A stretch of DNA of 64,000 nt from Haliscomenobacter sp041740695 (GCF_041740695.1 NZ_JBGSLK010000053.1:91688-155687); one strand, 5' to 3'; counted from the stretch's first letter, positions 1 through 9,244 are shown. The notes: generated by a model not told the origin, from the letters alone. Translations and numbers: made by a program.

Positions 1-1293
1 TTCTTTACGGGCAAAACTTACTGATTTGTCGCCAATAACTACCGAGTCTTTAGACAAATACGCCTTGAAATTATCTGCGTCAAAATTGATTTGGTGATTG
101 GAACTAAAAAATGGGTTGCGGTCACTGCCCCGTTCACCCCGGTATAAATGCAGCACCTGATCTTTGATGGTGTAGCGGAAATTGACGGAGGGGTGATAAA
201 GTGAATCTTGTTTGTAATAAAATACTGCCTCTACCCCTTCTCCTCCAATTTGTTGCCCGCGGCGCACTGAAAAACGCCGGGCACTGCCTTTGAAGATGCG
301 TTGGTTCTTTTTATCGTAAATCTCCAGAACGGCCCTTCGGCTATCTGAACCTGTGCCGTAAATAGTAGTTCCTTCCAAGTTAAATCCACCCTTGAATCTT
401 ACCCCGTCGGCAAAATTTTTGATCTCCATATCCTTATTGGCCGAATTAAACCGGGGATAGGAACCCTGGCCATCTACGGATACCTTGTCGCTGAACTGCC
501 CGGGAATTTTTTGACTGCCAAAATATTGCGGGTAAACCAAAAAGGCTTGATCGGTTTCGTAAATGCCTTTGTTGACATCCAGTTTGTAGTTGCCCAACTC
601 GGTGATTACCGTGGAGTCCAGGCCAACCCTTTGCCAGCCAACCTGGCCACCTTTCCCAACCCATTCCCCCTTGAGTGGATAATACGTACCACTGGTATTG
701 GCCAGACGAATGGAGTCGTTTTTACGCGATGCTACCAGATTTCCTTCTTCCATCATCAAGTAGGGCTGCTTGTTTTTGTAGCGGAGATGGATCTTGTCGG
801 AGTAAATTTTCCAGACTGTGCTGGCAGGTTCAGCCTTATTAAAAGCCTTATTTTTGAAAAATTGAGTGGAAAATCCAATAAAATCGCTGAATTGCGTAGT
901 TTGATGGTTCCCGGATAATAGCAAAGAATCGAGAATGAGGTGCCACTCACCAAACTTCTGCTCATCGGGCAAAGTACCTTTGAAGGCCATCAAAGCATTG
1001 AGGTAGGCTTGAAAATGGGGATTGGGGCTAAGCCGCCTGGTAAGCATATAATTGCAGGTGCGGATCACGCGTTCCCCTTCCACGGTACTGAAACTTCCAG
1101 CCCGAAATATCCCATCAAATTCCTTATAGGTTTTTTCCAGTACCTCATTTTTAGAAGAGGTCATGAATGCCCCTAGCTGGGACAAAAATTCGGGTGTTTC
1201 TACCGCGAATTTTTCTGGTCGTTGTGCAAATAGCGCCAGGGAAAAGCCTAGAAAAAAAAGTGTGGCAATCGAATGGCGAAAAAAGATTTTCAT
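1..1293 (-). CDS. Secreted protein of unknown function, 3' end cut by window edge
   Basis: The reading frame is open without a stop from an ATG at 1293 down to base 1 (431 codons), so the gene continues beyond the window. The first ~23 residues form a signal peptide (basic start MKIFFRH, hydrophobic core, FAQ cleavage region), so the product is exported. The rest is soluble, rich in Lys, Phe and Tyr, with alternating beta-type segments and no transmembrane helix; no family was recognised. It lies just downstream of prmA on the same strand (75 bases apart) and could be co-transcribed with it. Confidence in the reading frame is high from its length and the signal peptide; function is unknown. 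Confidence 0.8.
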   Translation of the reverse strand, partial: MKIFFRHSIATLFFLGFSLALFAQRPEKFAVETPEFLSQLGAFMTSSKNEVLEKTYKEFDGIFRAGSFSTVEGERVIRTCNYMLTRRLSPNPHFQAYLNALMAFKGTLPDEQKFGEWHLILDSLLLSGNHQTTQFSDFIGFSTQFFKNKAFNKAEPASTVWKIYSDKIHLRYKNKQPYLMMEEGNLVASRKNDSIRLANTSGTYYPLKGEWVGKGGQVGWQRVGLDSTVITELGNYKLDVNKGIYETDQAFLVYPQYFGSQKIPGQFSDKVSVDGQGSYPRFNSANKDMEIKNFADGVRFKGGFNLEGTTIYGTGSDSRRAVLEIYDKKNQRIFKGSARRFSVRRGQQIGGEGVEAVFYYKQDSLYHPSVNFRYTIKDQVLHLYRGERGSDRNPFFSSNHQINFDADNFKAYLSKDSVVIGDKSVSFARKE

Positions 1294-1368
1294 GAAACCG
1301 TGTTTGTCCGGGACCTTACAGGAAATCTTCAACTTGGGGTCCTTCGCGAAAACACGTCAGACTATGAT

Positions 1369-2190
1369 TCAATGCAGCCTCAGCGCCAACCAATTGCCTT
1401 TCTCTAAAGATTGTACCGGAGAAAAACCATGTTGGCGTGCTTCCGCTTCGACCAATTCCCGATCTGTCTTAAGAATCCCGGAAATGAGCAAAATACCGCC
1501 TTGTTTGAGTTTTTGATGTAACGTTGGAAAAGCATCCAAAATTACACCACGGTTGATATTCGCTAAAATAATATCGTAACCGTTCCCCACTACAACGCTC
1601 AGATCGCCCAAAAGTGCATGTATAGCTCCCGACACTCCGTTAATTTTCGCATTTTCCAAGGTATTTTCGTAGGATGGGGGTTCGATGTCCACGGCATCGA
1701 TCAATCGCGCACCCAATTTCGCCGCCAGAATGGCCAAAATCCCCGTTCCACAGCCAAAATCGAATACGTATTTATCCTGAAAATCAAGATCAGCCATCAA
1801 TTGCATTACCATATGGGTCGTTTCGTGGTGCCCGGTACCAAAAGCCATTTTGGGGTTAATGATGATCTCGTGTTCAACGCCTTGCATTGGTTCGTGAAAA
1901 TCAGCCCTTACGCCACAAAAGCTACCGACCGTAATGGGTTGGAAATTGGATTCCCAGATGCTGTTCCAGTTTTGATAAGGAATCTCTTCAACCGTAAAAC
2001 TGACGCCAAACGGCTCCACAATTTCTTGTACTTCAGCACTAAACGCAGCGACATCCGCAGGTAAGGGCACAAAGGCTTGGAGAAACTCACTACCTTCTTC
2101 GAAAATCTCAAAAGGAAGTTCGCCCAATAAGGCGACCAAAATTTCTTGTAGTTCTGCTGATGCAGGAAAAGAGTATTGTAAATAATTCAT
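1369..2190 (-). CDS. prmA: Ribosomal protein L11 methyltransferase
   Basis: A 273-residue SAM-dependent methyltransferase that in the PrmA family trimethylates ribosomal protein L11. The N-terminal ~115 residues are the substrate-recruiting region. The Rossmann methyltransferase domain follows, with motif I DFGCGTGILAI near residue 145, the acidic DAVDIEP strand end, and the ILANINR motif near 210 that is typical of PrmA (the N-P/N-x-x motif of amino-group methyltransferases). Length fits the Bacteroidota form, slightly shorter than E. coli PrmA. The upstream DinB-like gene ends 5 bases before its ATG, so the two are probably co-transcribed. Confidence 0.93.
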   Translation of the reverse strand: MNYLQYSFPASAELQEILVALLGELPFEIFEEGSEFLQAFVPLPADVAAFSAEVQEIVEPFGVSFTVEEIPYQNWNSIWESNFQPITVGSFCGVRADFHEPMQGVEHEIIINPKMAFGTGHHETTHMVMQLMADLDFQDKYVFDFGCGTGILAILAAKLGARLIDAVDIEPPSYENTLENAKINGVSGAIHALLGDLSVVVGNGYDIILANINRGVILDAFPTLHQKLKQGGILLISGILKTDRELVEAEARQHGFSPVQSLEKGNWLALRLH

Positions 2191-2195
2191 CGTGC

Positions 2196-2705
2196 CTAAG
2201 CTTCTTGTTTACGGAATTTCACCGTTGATGGAGCAACCCCAAAGGTATGGTCTTTGATCAATTCTGGGGCTTCAATTTGTAAACCAATTTTGATGATCGC
2301 CAAATGATGCACCGCATGGTCGTGCAGAAAGGTGATTTCGCGACCCAATGAAGAAGGATATTCGGGGCGTGTAGCGTCGTTTTGGATTGAAAAATCACCA
2401 CGCACCTTTACTGGTGTGTATTCTTCTAGTGACAGCAGTTGTTCCAATTCTTGTACAAAAGCCTTCATGGCAAAAAGGGGATCCTGTTCAATCCGTAAAT
2501 CGCGTTCGCGTTGGGCATAGTCTACGACCTGTTCTGATGCTCCAATTGCCAGACAACGAAAAAAATCGTGAATGTGCCGAAAATGCTGGCCAATCGAGGA
2601 TCCGTTGTAAATGGCCAGGGGGGCTTTGTAGAGTTGGTCCTCAATGCTGGCCAGGATACCGTTGATTTGATTGACGATGTTGATGATGCCTTCTTTTCCG
2701 TTCAT
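2196..2705 (-). CDS. DinB-like / DUF664-type four-helix metal-binding protein
   Basis: A 169-residue all-helical protein of the DinB/YfiT type. The family pattern of three metal-ligand histidines is visible: an early GQHFRHIHDF motif near residue 45 and a late HDHAVHH motif near residue 133. Members are often thiol-dependent transferases or have no known role, so the substrate cannot be named. The frame can be extended to a GTG at 2723, but ATG 2705 is preferred because the region just upstream is occupied by a palindromic repeat. It sits directly before prmA (5-base gap). Confidence 0.72.
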   Translation of the reverse strand: MNGKEGIINIVNQINGILASIEDQLYKAPLAIYNGSSIGQHFRHIHDFFRCLAIGASEQVVDYAQRERDLRIEQDPLFAMKAFVQELEQLLSLEEYTPVKVRGDFSIQNDATRPEYPSSLGREITFLHDHAVHHLAIIKIGLQIEAPELIKDHTFGVAPSTVKFRKQEA

Positions 2706-2718
2706 TTTTGTGCTTTTT

Positions 2719-2800
2719 CCCACGGACCTATCCGTGGTTCTCCCACGGATAAATCCATGGGTTGATCTTTTGGGTGGCCTCCCACGGATAAATCCGTGGG
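2719..2800. repeat. Three copies of a 20-bp palindrome (CCCACGGATAAATCCGTGGG)
   Basis: Three near-identical palindromes lie at 2719-2737, 2742-2761 and 2781-2800. The last is the cleanest, with arms CCCACGGAT/ATCCGTGGG; the first has a CCT centre and the second one arm mismatch. They fill the gap between the DinB-like gene and folD, both on the minus strand. They could be REP-like elements or hairpins in the folD-DinB transcript; nothing shows a protein binding them. Confidence 0.8.
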
Positions 2801-2888
2801 TTGGCGGGGTATCATGCGGGAATGGAAGGCGGTTCTACCACACCCACACTTTCACACTTCACACCCACACCCTTTCTTGTGGGTTGGC

Positions 2889-3767
2889 TTAGTACACTTC
2901 GTTGCGGGCAGACTTCAGCGTATTGATCAGCAAGGCGACTACCGTCAATTGCCCTACGCCGCCGGGTACTGGGGTGATCCAGGCTGCTTTGGGGGCGACT
3001 GCTGCATAATCTACATCCCCTACGAGTTTATAACCCGATTTGGATGTTGGATCTTCGACCCGATTGATGCCCACATCAATGATGACTGCCCCTTCTTTGA
3101 CCATGTCTCCTTTGACAAATTCGGGCGCACCAATGGCCGCAATCAGAATATCGGCCTTGCGGGTATGTGCAGCCAAATCAGCAGTACGACTGTGGCAAAC
3201 CGTAACCGTCGCGTCTCCTGGGTAGCCTTTGCGCGACAATAGGATGCTGATGGGTGTACCAACAATGTTGCTGCGCCCCACCACCACCACCTCTTTCCCG
3301 GAAGTAGGAATCTCGTAACGGCGCAAAATCTCCAGTATTCCCATTGGAGTAGCAGGCAAATAACATGGTAAGCCTTGCGCCATCCGACCAAAATTGACTG
3401 GATGAAATCCATCCACATCCTTGCGTGGTTCGATGGCCAAAGTCACCTTGTGCTCGTCAATGTGTTTAGGCAAGGGCAATTGTACGATGAAACCGTCAAC
3501 TGAACTGTCGCCATTGAGCTGTTCTACAATTTCGAGCAATTCTTTTTCCGTGGTGTCCGCTGGGCGATGAATCAAAGTGGATTGAAAGCCTACTTCTTCG
3601 CAGGAGCGCACTTTATTGCGCACATAAGCCTGGCTGGCTGGATTGTCACCTATCAATACTGCGACCAAATGAGGAATTTTGCCGCCTTGGGTTTTGAGTT
3701 GATCCACTTCTATGCGGAGTTCCGCTTTAATGGTTTGGGCCAATTGTTTCCCGTCGAGAATTGCCAT
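2889..3767 (-). CDS. folD: Bifunctional methylenetetrahydrofolate dehydrogenase / methenyltetrahydrofolate cyclohydrolase
   Basis: A cytosolic enzyme of one-carbon metabolism that interconverts 5,10-methylene-, 5,10-methenyl- and 10-formyl-tetrahydrofolate with NADP. The family signatures are present: YVRNK with the catalytic lysine near residue 55, the GFIVQLPLP loop, the GRSNIVGTP dinucleotide-binding turn and the C-terminal PVPGGVGQLT motif. The start was set at ATG 3767 (MAILDGKQ, 292 residues, the usual FolD length) instead of the in-frame ATG at 3869, whose extra 34 residues match nothing in the family and overlap the divergent gene's leader. Confidence 0.95.
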   Translation of the reverse strand: MAILDGKQLAQTIKAELRIEVDQLKTQGGKIPHLVAVLIGDNPASQAYVRNKVRSCEEVGFQSTLIHRPADTTEKELLEIVEQLNGDSSVDGFIVQLPLPKHIDEHKVTLAIEPRKDVDGFHPVNFGRMAQGLPCYLPATPMGILEILRRYEIPTSGKEVVVVGRSNIVGTPISILLSRKGYPGDATVTVCHSRTADLAAHTRKADILIAAIGAPEFVKGDMVKEGAVIIDVGINRVEDPTSKSGYKLVGDVDYAAVAPKAAWITPVPGGVGQLTVVALLINTLKSARNEVY

Positions 3768-3907
3768 TGTCAATGATTGATTTAAAAAATCAAAGGTACA
3801 AGTCTTCCTGCGAAGGAGTTCCTTTGGGGCGATAAAAAAATAATCAGCTTGGAGAAAAATCACTTTCATTGCTGCTGTCTTATCTTGGGGGCAAAATCGC
3901 TTCCATC

Positions 3908-5344
3908 ATGCAATCCAGAAGAAAATTCATCCAACAAGCCGGTTTATTGAGCAGTGGGGTTTTGTTCAGTCAGTCCCACGCTTGGGCTTGGAATAACCAT
4001 AGTTTTGAAAGCAAACGCCCTGCGTTGAGCGACCGGAAATTCAGCAGTGTGGCGGTCGAAGCGACCATTGATAGATTAAAAAAACAAATTGCCGATCCTG
4101 AACTAGCTTGGTTGTTTGAAAACTGTTTCCCCAATACGCTGGATACCACTGTTGAATTTGAAACCATTGATGGCAAACCCGATACCTATGTCATCACTGG
4201 CGACATTGACGCCATGTGGCTGCGCGACAGCACCGCCCAGGTCTGGCCTTATTTGCCTTTGATCAAGGAGGATAAACCATTGCAAGAGCTGATTGCTGGC
4301 GTCATCAATCGCCAGAAAAAATGCATCCTCCTCGATCCTTACGCCAATGCTTTTTATAAGGATGTCAATAAGGAGAGTGAATGGAAAAAGGACTACACCA
4401 CCATGAAGCCCGGCATCCACGAACGCAAATGGGAAATTGACTCCTTGTGCTACCCCATTCGCCTGGCTTATCATTATCATAAAACGACGGGGGATACCAG
4501 CGTTTTTGACGCCGATTGGGTCCGCAGCATCGAATTGACCCTACAAACCTTCAAAGAACAGCAGCGCAAGGATGGCAATGGCCCTTATACTTTTCAGCGC
4601 AACACCTACTGGGCAACCGATGGGGTGCCGCTTTCCGGTTATGGATATCCGGTGAAACCAGTGGGTTTGATTTGTTCGGTATTCCGCCCTAGTGATGACG
4701 CGACCATTTACCCCTTCCTCATTCCGGCGAATTTCTTTGCAGTGGTCTCTTTGCGCCAAGCTGCTGAATTGTTGAATAAAGTGCTCAACAATACGGCCCT
4801 CGCCCTAAAATGTACAGTGCTGGCCATGGAAGTGGAAAAAGCCCTGCAACAACACGCCATCATCAACCATCAAACGTATGGGCGCTTGTACGCCTATGAG
4901 GTCAACGGCTACGGCAGTTTCAATTTGATGGACGATGCCAATGTTCCCAGTCTCTTGTCCCTACCCTATCTGGACGCGGTCAAAAACACCGATGTGGTGT
5001 ATCAGAATACGCGGAAGTACTTGTTGTCTGCCAACAATCCTTTCTTTTTCAAAGGCAAAGCAGCCGAGGGCATCGGTGGCCCTCACGCCGGGATGAACAT
5101 GATTTGGCCACTGAGTGTAACCATGCGTGGTTTGACCTCGAACAATGCGGCTGAGGTAACGCAATGTTTGCACATGCTCAAGACTACGCACGCGGGCACT
5201 GGCTTCATGCACGAAGCTTTCCACAAGGATGATGCAAACAATTTTACGCGGAAGTGGTTTGCCTGGGCGAATACCTTATTTGGAGAGTTGGTGATGCATA
5301 CGAGTGCGAAGTATCCAGCGATTTTGGCGATGAAGGAGGTGTAA
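3908..5344 (+). CDS. GH125-family exo-alpha-mannosidase, exported
   Basis: A 478-residue protein of glycoside hydrolase family 125 (formerly DUF1237, metal-independent alpha-mannosidase), an inverting (alpha/alpha)6-barrel family that removes terminal alpha-1,6-mannose from glycans. The conserved GDIDAMWLRDSTAQ segment near residue 95 is diagnostic; HAGMNMIWPLS and GTGFMHEAFHKDD towards the C-terminus also fit. The N-terminus MQSRRKFIQQAGLL resembles a twin-arginine signal peptide, so periplasmic export is likely; start ATG 3908 gives this signal directly, whereas the in-frame ATG 13 codons upstream would bury it. It is convergent with the CCA gene and has no glycan cluster beside it. Confidence 0.88.
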   Translation: MQSRRKFIQQAGLLSSGVLFSQSHAWAWNNHSFESKRPALSDRKFSSVAVEATIDRLKKQIADPELAWLFENCFPNTLDTTVEFETIDGKPDTYVITGDIDAMWLRDSTAQVWPYLPLIKEDKPLQELIAGVINRQKKCILLDPYANAFYKDVNKESEWKKDYTTMKPGIHERKWEIDSLCYPIRLAYHYHKTTGDTSVFDADWVRSIELTLQTFKEQQRKDGNGPYTFQRNTYWATDGVPLSGYGYPVKPVGLICSVFRPSDDATIYPFLIPANFFAVVSLRQAAELLNKVLNNTALALKCTVLAMEVEKALQQHAIINHQTYGRLYAYEVNGYGSFNLMDDANVPSLLSLPYLDAVKNTDVVYQNTRKYLLSANNPFFFKGKAAEGIGGPHAGMNMIWPLSVTMRGLTSNNAAEVTQCLHMLKTTHAGTGFMHEAFHKDDANNFTRKWFAWANTLFGELVMHTSAKYPAILAMKEV

Positions 5345-5365
5345 GCTGGCATTATTTTTAAAGTA

Positions 5366-6784
5366 TTATCCCACCTTCACCAAACCCATTTCCCCAGCTT
5401 TTTCCACCATCAACCCATACGCTGCCTCGAACTCATTGGGGATTACCCCATCTAAAATGGCTTCCCGCACATAGTTTTTGATATCGCCCACTTCGCGTGA
5501 AGGGCCGATCCCAAAGGTTTCCATGATGATTTCGCCCGTAATCGGTGGCTGCCAGTTGCGCAGCTGGTCGCGTTCCTCCACTACTTGCAGGCGTTGGCGC
5601 ACCAACTCATAGTTTTCGAGGTAACGTTTGACTTTATCGGGATTTTTGGAGGTGATGTCCGCTTCACAAAGCAGCATTAGGTCTTCCAGGTCTTCATCTG
5701 CATCCACCAATAGGCGGCGCATGGCGGAATCGGTGATTTCTTCTTTGGTCAAGCTGATGGGGCGCAGGTGCAGTCGAACCAACTTTTGCACATACTTCAT
5801 CTTGTGATCCATCGGCAGGCGGAAACGGCGGAAGATGATCGGGACCATATTGGCACCCAAGGTTTCATGCCCATGAAAAGTCCAACCTTGCTCTGGATGA
5901 AACCGTTTGGTGGGTGGTTTTGCAATGTCGTGCAGAATGGCCGACCAACGCAACCAGAGGTTTTCAGTTTTTTTGCAAAGGTTATCCAGTACTTGCAACG
6001 TGTGGTAAAAGTTATCCTTGTGGCCCCGGCCATTGCGGATTTCCACGCCGTGTAAGGCGGTCATTTCTGGAAAAATGATGTGCAACAACCCTGAATCAAA
6101 CAAGAGTCTGAAACCGACCGAAGGTTTGGGCGCCTGGATGATTTTGTTCAATTCAATGGCAATGCGTTCCGCTGAAATGATCTTGATGCGTTCTTTATAA
6201 ACACTGATGGCTTTAAACGTATCCGGTTCAATGATGAAATCCAGCTGAGTAGCGAAACGAATGGCGCGCATCATCCTTAGGGGGTCGTCCGAGAAGGTTT
6301 TGCCTGGTTCCAGGGGGGTACGAATGATTTTTCGCTCCAAATCTCCTAGCCCATCAAATGGATCGATGATGTTGCCAAAATCCGGCTCATTCAAACTAAC
6401 CGCTAGGGCATTGATGGTAAAATCACGGCGGTTTTGGTCATCTTCCAGAGAGCCATTCTCCACCGCCGGTTTACGCGAATCGTGGCGGTAAGATTCTTTG
6501 CGCGCGCCCACAAACTCCACTTCCAGGTCGCGGTGTTTGATCATTGCCGTTCCAAAACGTTGAAAAACCGCAATCCGGGGTACTGGATGCAATTCGCCAG
6601 CCACCCGCTCAGCCAATTCGATACCAGAGCCTACACAAACAATGTCGATGTCTTTGGAAGTACGCGCCAACAAACGGTCTCGCACATATCCACCCACCAC
6701 ATAAGCAGGCACCTGCATCTTTGAGGCAGCATGGCTAACGATCTCCAGGATCTTGCGTTCGTTATCTTGAATTTTAAAGACCAC
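5366..6784 (-). CDS. cca: tRNA nucleotidyltransferase (CCA-adding) with HD domain
   Basis: A 472-residue class II nucleotidyltransferase. The polymerase head has GGYVRD near residue 31 and the metal-binding DIDIV pair, followed by DFTINALAV and the DDPLRMMRAIRFATQL RNA-binding segment. An HD phosphohydrolase-type domain follows (ILHDIAKPP near residue 280). In the family these enzymes build or repair the tRNA 3' CCA end; poly(A) polymerases share the fold, so the exact role rests on the usual Bacteroidota assignment. The apparent start is GTG at 6784, since an in-frame stop lies just upstream and the next ATG would remove part of the conserved N-terminal helix. dusB ends 11 bases before it on the same strand. 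Confidence 0.88.
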   Translation of the reverse strand: MVFKIQDNERKILEIVSHAASKMQVPAYVVGGYVRDRLLARTSKDIDIVCVGSGIELAERVAGELHPVPRIAVFQRFGTAMIKHRDLEVEFVGARKESYRHDSRKPAVENGSLEDDQNRRDFTINALAVSLNEPDFGNIIDPFDGLGDLERKIIRTPLEPGKTFSDDPLRMMRAIRFATQLDFIIEPDTFKAISVYKERIKIISAERIAIELNKIIQAPKPSVGFRLLFDSGLLHIIFPEMTALHGVEIRNGRGHKDNFYHTLQVLDNLCKKTENLWLRWSAILHDIAKPPTKRFHPEQGWTFHGHETLGANMVPIIFRRFRLPMDHKMKYVQKLVRLHLRPISLTKEEITDSAMRRLLVDADEDLEDLMLLCEADITSKNPDKVKRYLENYELVRQRLQVVEERDQLRNWQPPITGEIIMETFGIGPSREVGDIKNYVREAILDGVIPNEFEAAYGLMVEKAGEMGLVKVG

Positions 6785-6795
6785 TACGTTTTAGG

Positions 6796-7797
6796 TTAAA
6801 ATACCGATTCGGCCTCGACTGCGCTGTACTGATCTTCCAAACGGTCGAGTATTTCAAATAAAATCGCGGGCGTTTCTTCGGTAACCAATTGGCCACGAAA
6901 CTCCTTTATACCCGGGAATCCCCGGAAGTAATTGGTGTAATGCCGACGCATTTCTACCACCCCTAGTTTGGCCCCTTTCCAATCGATGGAGTGTTGCAGG
7001 TGCTGGCGTACCGCATCTACCCGCTCGTGAATATCGGGTGGAGCTAAAAGCTCACCCGTGGCGAAATAATGCTTGATTTCGCGGAAGATCCAAGGGTAAC
7101 CGATGCTCGCCCGCCCAATCATGATGCCATCCACTCCATAGCGGTCGCGGTATTCCTTGGCTTTTTGCGGGGTATCAATGTCACCATTGCCAAAAATAGG
7201 GATGTGAATACGTGGGTTGTTTTTGACTTTGGCAATCCAACTCCAATCAGATTCTCCCTTGTACATCTGCACGCGGGTACGGGCATGGATGGACAGGGCT
7301 TTGATGCCAATATCTTGCAGTCGCTCAGCTACGTCTTCAATAAAGATGGTATTGGAATCCCAACCCAAACGGGTTTTTACGGTCACTGGCAAATTGGTCG
7401 ATTTAACCACGGCTTCAGTCAGTTCCACCATCTTTTTGACATCGCGCAGAATGCCTGCCCCCGCCATTTTGCACACCACTTTTTGTACCGGGCAACCGTA
7501 ATTGATGTCCAGTACTTCGGGTTTGGCCGCCTCGACGATTTCGGCAGCGCGCATCATAGAGTCGAGCTCTGCGCCGAAGATTTGTACGCCGATGGGGCGT
7601 TCTTCATCGTAAATGTCGAGTTTCTGCAAACTTTTGGTCGCATCCCGAATCAAACCTTCCACCGAGATGAACTCGGTGTACATCATATCTGCACCTTGCT
7701 TTTTGCACAAAGCCCGGAAAGGTGGATCACTCACATCTTCCATGGGTGCCAAAAGCAGGGGAAATTCTCCCAATTCAACTTGCGCAATTTTTACCAT
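6796..7797 (-). CDS. dusB: tRNA-dihydrouridine synthase, DusB type
   Basis: An FMN-dependent enzyme that reduces uridines to dihydrouridine in tRNA D-loops. TIM-barrel Dus signatures are present: the N-terminal APMEDVSDPPFR loop, the catalytic-cysteine segment INYGCPVQKV, KTRLGWD, the HARTR motif and IMIGRASIGYPWIF near the flavin phosphate site. Length is 333 residues from ATG 7797 (MVKIAQVELG). The longer frame starts with a TTG at 7827, but a TATTTTTG promoter element on the same strand (7825-7832) would place transcription start inside that extension; ATG 7812 remains possible. It runs into the CCA gene 11 bases downstream, making a small tRNA-maturation operon. Confidence 0.93.
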   Translation of the reverse strand: MVKIAQVELGEFPLLLAPMEDVSDPPFRALCKKQGADMMYTEFISVEGLIRDATKSLQKLDIYDEERPIGVQIFGAELDSMMRAAEIVEAAKPEVLDINYGCPVQKVVCKMAGAGILRDVKKMVELTEAVVKSTNLPVTVKTRLGWDSNTIFIEDVAERLQDIGIKALSIHARTRVQMYKGESDWSWIAKVKNNPRIHIPIFGNGDIDTPQKAKEYRDRYGVDGIMIGRASIGYPWIFREIKHYFATGELLAPPDIHERVDAVRQHLQHSIDWKGAKLGVVEMRRHYTNYFRGFPGIKEFRGQLVTEETPAILFEILDRLEDQYSAVEAESVF

Positions 7798-7824
7798 ATC
7801 CCTTTTGTGCATTATAAAGTGGGG

Positions 7825-7832
7825 CAAAAATA
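7825..7832 (-). promoter_or_regulatory. Putative Bacteroidota -7 element upstream of dusB
   Basis: TATTTTTG on the minus strand matches the Bacteroidota -7 consensus TAnnTTTG. A TTTG lies 23 bases further upstream, a little farther than the preferred ~19. Expected transcription start is near 7818, which supports the downstream dusB start codons. Confidence 0.45.
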
Positions 7833-7927
7833 GATTGATTTAACCAATCGGGCTTCAAAAAAATTCCAATTTGTGGAATTTTACTTAAAATCCTGTTAAT
7901 TGTAGTGAGGATACACACCTGGGGCTT

Positions 7928-7935
7928 TACTTTTG
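7928..7935 (+). promoter_or_regulatory. Putative -7 element for the small lipoprotein gene
   Basis: TACTTTTG fits TAnnTTTG and lies 45 bases before ATG 7980. It falls inside the longer version of the downstream reading frame, arguing that the gene starts at 7980 and not at 7905. No good -33 TTTG is present at the usual spacing. Confidence 0.4.
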
Positions 7936-7979
7936 TGTTTTCTTTGTTTCGTGCATGTTTATTCACAAGTAGTCAGAAA

Positions 7980-8360
7980 ATGTATAAATCGTTTGCTAGT
8001 CCCGTTTTGATCGTTATCATGAGCCTATTGCTGGGCTGTTCACCTTATCGCCAACGTGATTTGGTTGGTGAATGGCAGGCCATAGCCATCTCACAAGAAG
8101 GAGACTCCCTACAAATAGACCCTAAGGTAGTCCAATTTACCTTTAACAAAAATGAAGGCTACACGTTCAAAAGCACCCTCAATTACCACGAATCAGGTAC
8201 TTATTACATCCTCGACAAACGACTGTTTACCATGGACACCCTCAATCGGGCTTCTACGGAAAAAGCAGTGGAAATCTTGCTATTGACTCCCGATTCCTTA
8301 CACCTCAGGATGAGCGATGCGGGTAAAGGCCGTTTGATGAAAATGGTTAAGCGGAAGTAA
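7980..8360 (+). CDS. Small lipoprotein, lipocalin-like domain
   Basis: A 126-residue protein beginning MYKSFASPVLIVIMSLLLGCSPY: a signal peptide ending in an LLLGC lipobox, so it should be lipidated and anchored in an envelope membrane. The mature part starts with LVGEWQAIAI and continues as alternating beta strands (VQFTFNKNEGYTF, SGTYYILDKRLF), the pattern of small Bacteroidota lipocalin-like/META-type beta barrels. Ligand and role are unknown. The reading frame extends upstream to 7905, but that version hides the signal peptide. It is convergent with the AlkD-like gene. Confidence 0.75.
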   Translation: MYKSFASPVLIVIMSLLLGCSPYRQRDLVGEWQAIAISQEGDSLQIDPKVVQFTFNKNEGYTFKSTLNYHESGTYYILDKRLFTMDTLNRASTEKAVEILLLTPDSLHLRMSDAGKGRLMKMVKRK

Positions 8361-8399
8361 CTACCACGGCAATCCAACTGAGGAACGGGTTCAAAATAA

Positions 8400-9128
8400 T
8401 CAACACCTTACCATTTTTTTCTTTTTCCCGATGGTTCCCTTTTCTTGGACTTTGTAAATGTATTCTCCGGCATCGGGTACTTTACAGGAGGTTCCCCCCA
8501 TATCTACATAGACGGTACCCAAGGATTCTGAAAGTTCAATACAGTGCTCGGTTAGCTCGGGGAATTGTGAGCCGACCATGATGATAAAACCATTCATGGT
8601 GTAGCGCACCCGGTTTTGGGCCTGGTGGATGTTTTTTTGCACCCGTTCCAATAGTTTTTGATACAAAGGCAGGTCTAATTCGGCATTCGGTCGCAGTTGT
8701 GCCCAATAAGACAGTGTTGCCCAACCTGCCGAAGCAATGGTTTCTTCTGGCGATTCAATCCACTCCAAGCCCAATTCCAGGCCATGTGGCGATTCTGCGG
8801 CCACCCAAGCTACCGTATAATCGTGCAACATGTGCCAATAAGCCGCCTTGGCCCAATGGCGCAAATCGTCTTTGCTGATTTTTTTTTCGTCCACAATCAA
8901 ACCCGCCAGGTACATGGCATCAGAATTGCCAGTATCATAAAGATCAAGAGCGAGTTGGTACTCTTTTTTGAGCTTGAGTTCCTTGGTGATGGTTTTTAAG
9001 TCGCCCACTTTTACGCCGAAAAAAGGCTCACGGGCGCCGTGATTCATCAAAGTATTCTTGGTACTGGGGCTGTTGTACTCTTGCAGCACCTGCATGACTT
9101 CATTGACGGTAGGCATGGCATTAGGCAT
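8400..9128 (-). CDS. DNA alkylation repair protein, AlkD-like HEAT-repeat family
   Basis: A 242-residue all-helical protein of the AlkD/AlkC-like family, whose characterised members remove N3- and N7-alkylpurines using HEAT-like repeats. The N-terminal GVKVGDLKTITKEL and the LYDTGNSDAMYLAGLIVDE segment are typical of the DNA alkylation repair domain. The lysine-rich tail (GTIGKKKKMVRC) is common in the Bacteroidota subgroup. ATG 9116 is an equally possible start. Catalytic competence cannot be confirmed by eye. Confidence 0.75.
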   Translation of the reverse strand: MPNAMPTVNEVMQVLQEYNSPSTKNTLMNHGAREPFFGVKVGDLKTITKELKLKKEYQLALDLYDTGNSDAMYLAGLIVDEKKISKDDLRHWAKAAYWHMLHDYTVAWVAAESPHGLELGLEWIESPEETIASAGWATLSYWAQLRPNAELDLPLYQKLLERVQKNIHQAQNRVRYTMNGFIIMVGSQFPELTEHCIELSESLGTVYVDMGGTSCKVPDAGEYIYKVQEKGTIGKKKKMVRC

Positions 9129-9244
9129 TTGTGTCAGGACAATTTTTTATACCAAGCGCTAAAATAAAAATAAAAAATTTATAAAACACAAAAACAAACA
9201 CTTTTAATTGCTTTTATTTTCGATTTCTTTTCCACTTCCTGCCT

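Noticed and set aside
511..918. 135-codon plus-strand frame opposite the first gene
   Set aside because: It lies wholly within the open minus-strand frame that has a signal peptide and even protein-like composition; the plus-strand product has no motif.
7818..7834. Additional copy of the conserved-loop foldback (AGTGGGGCAAAAATA)
   Set aside because: Only the end sequence is shared; no arms or loop motif follow, so it is taken as the dusB promoter region.
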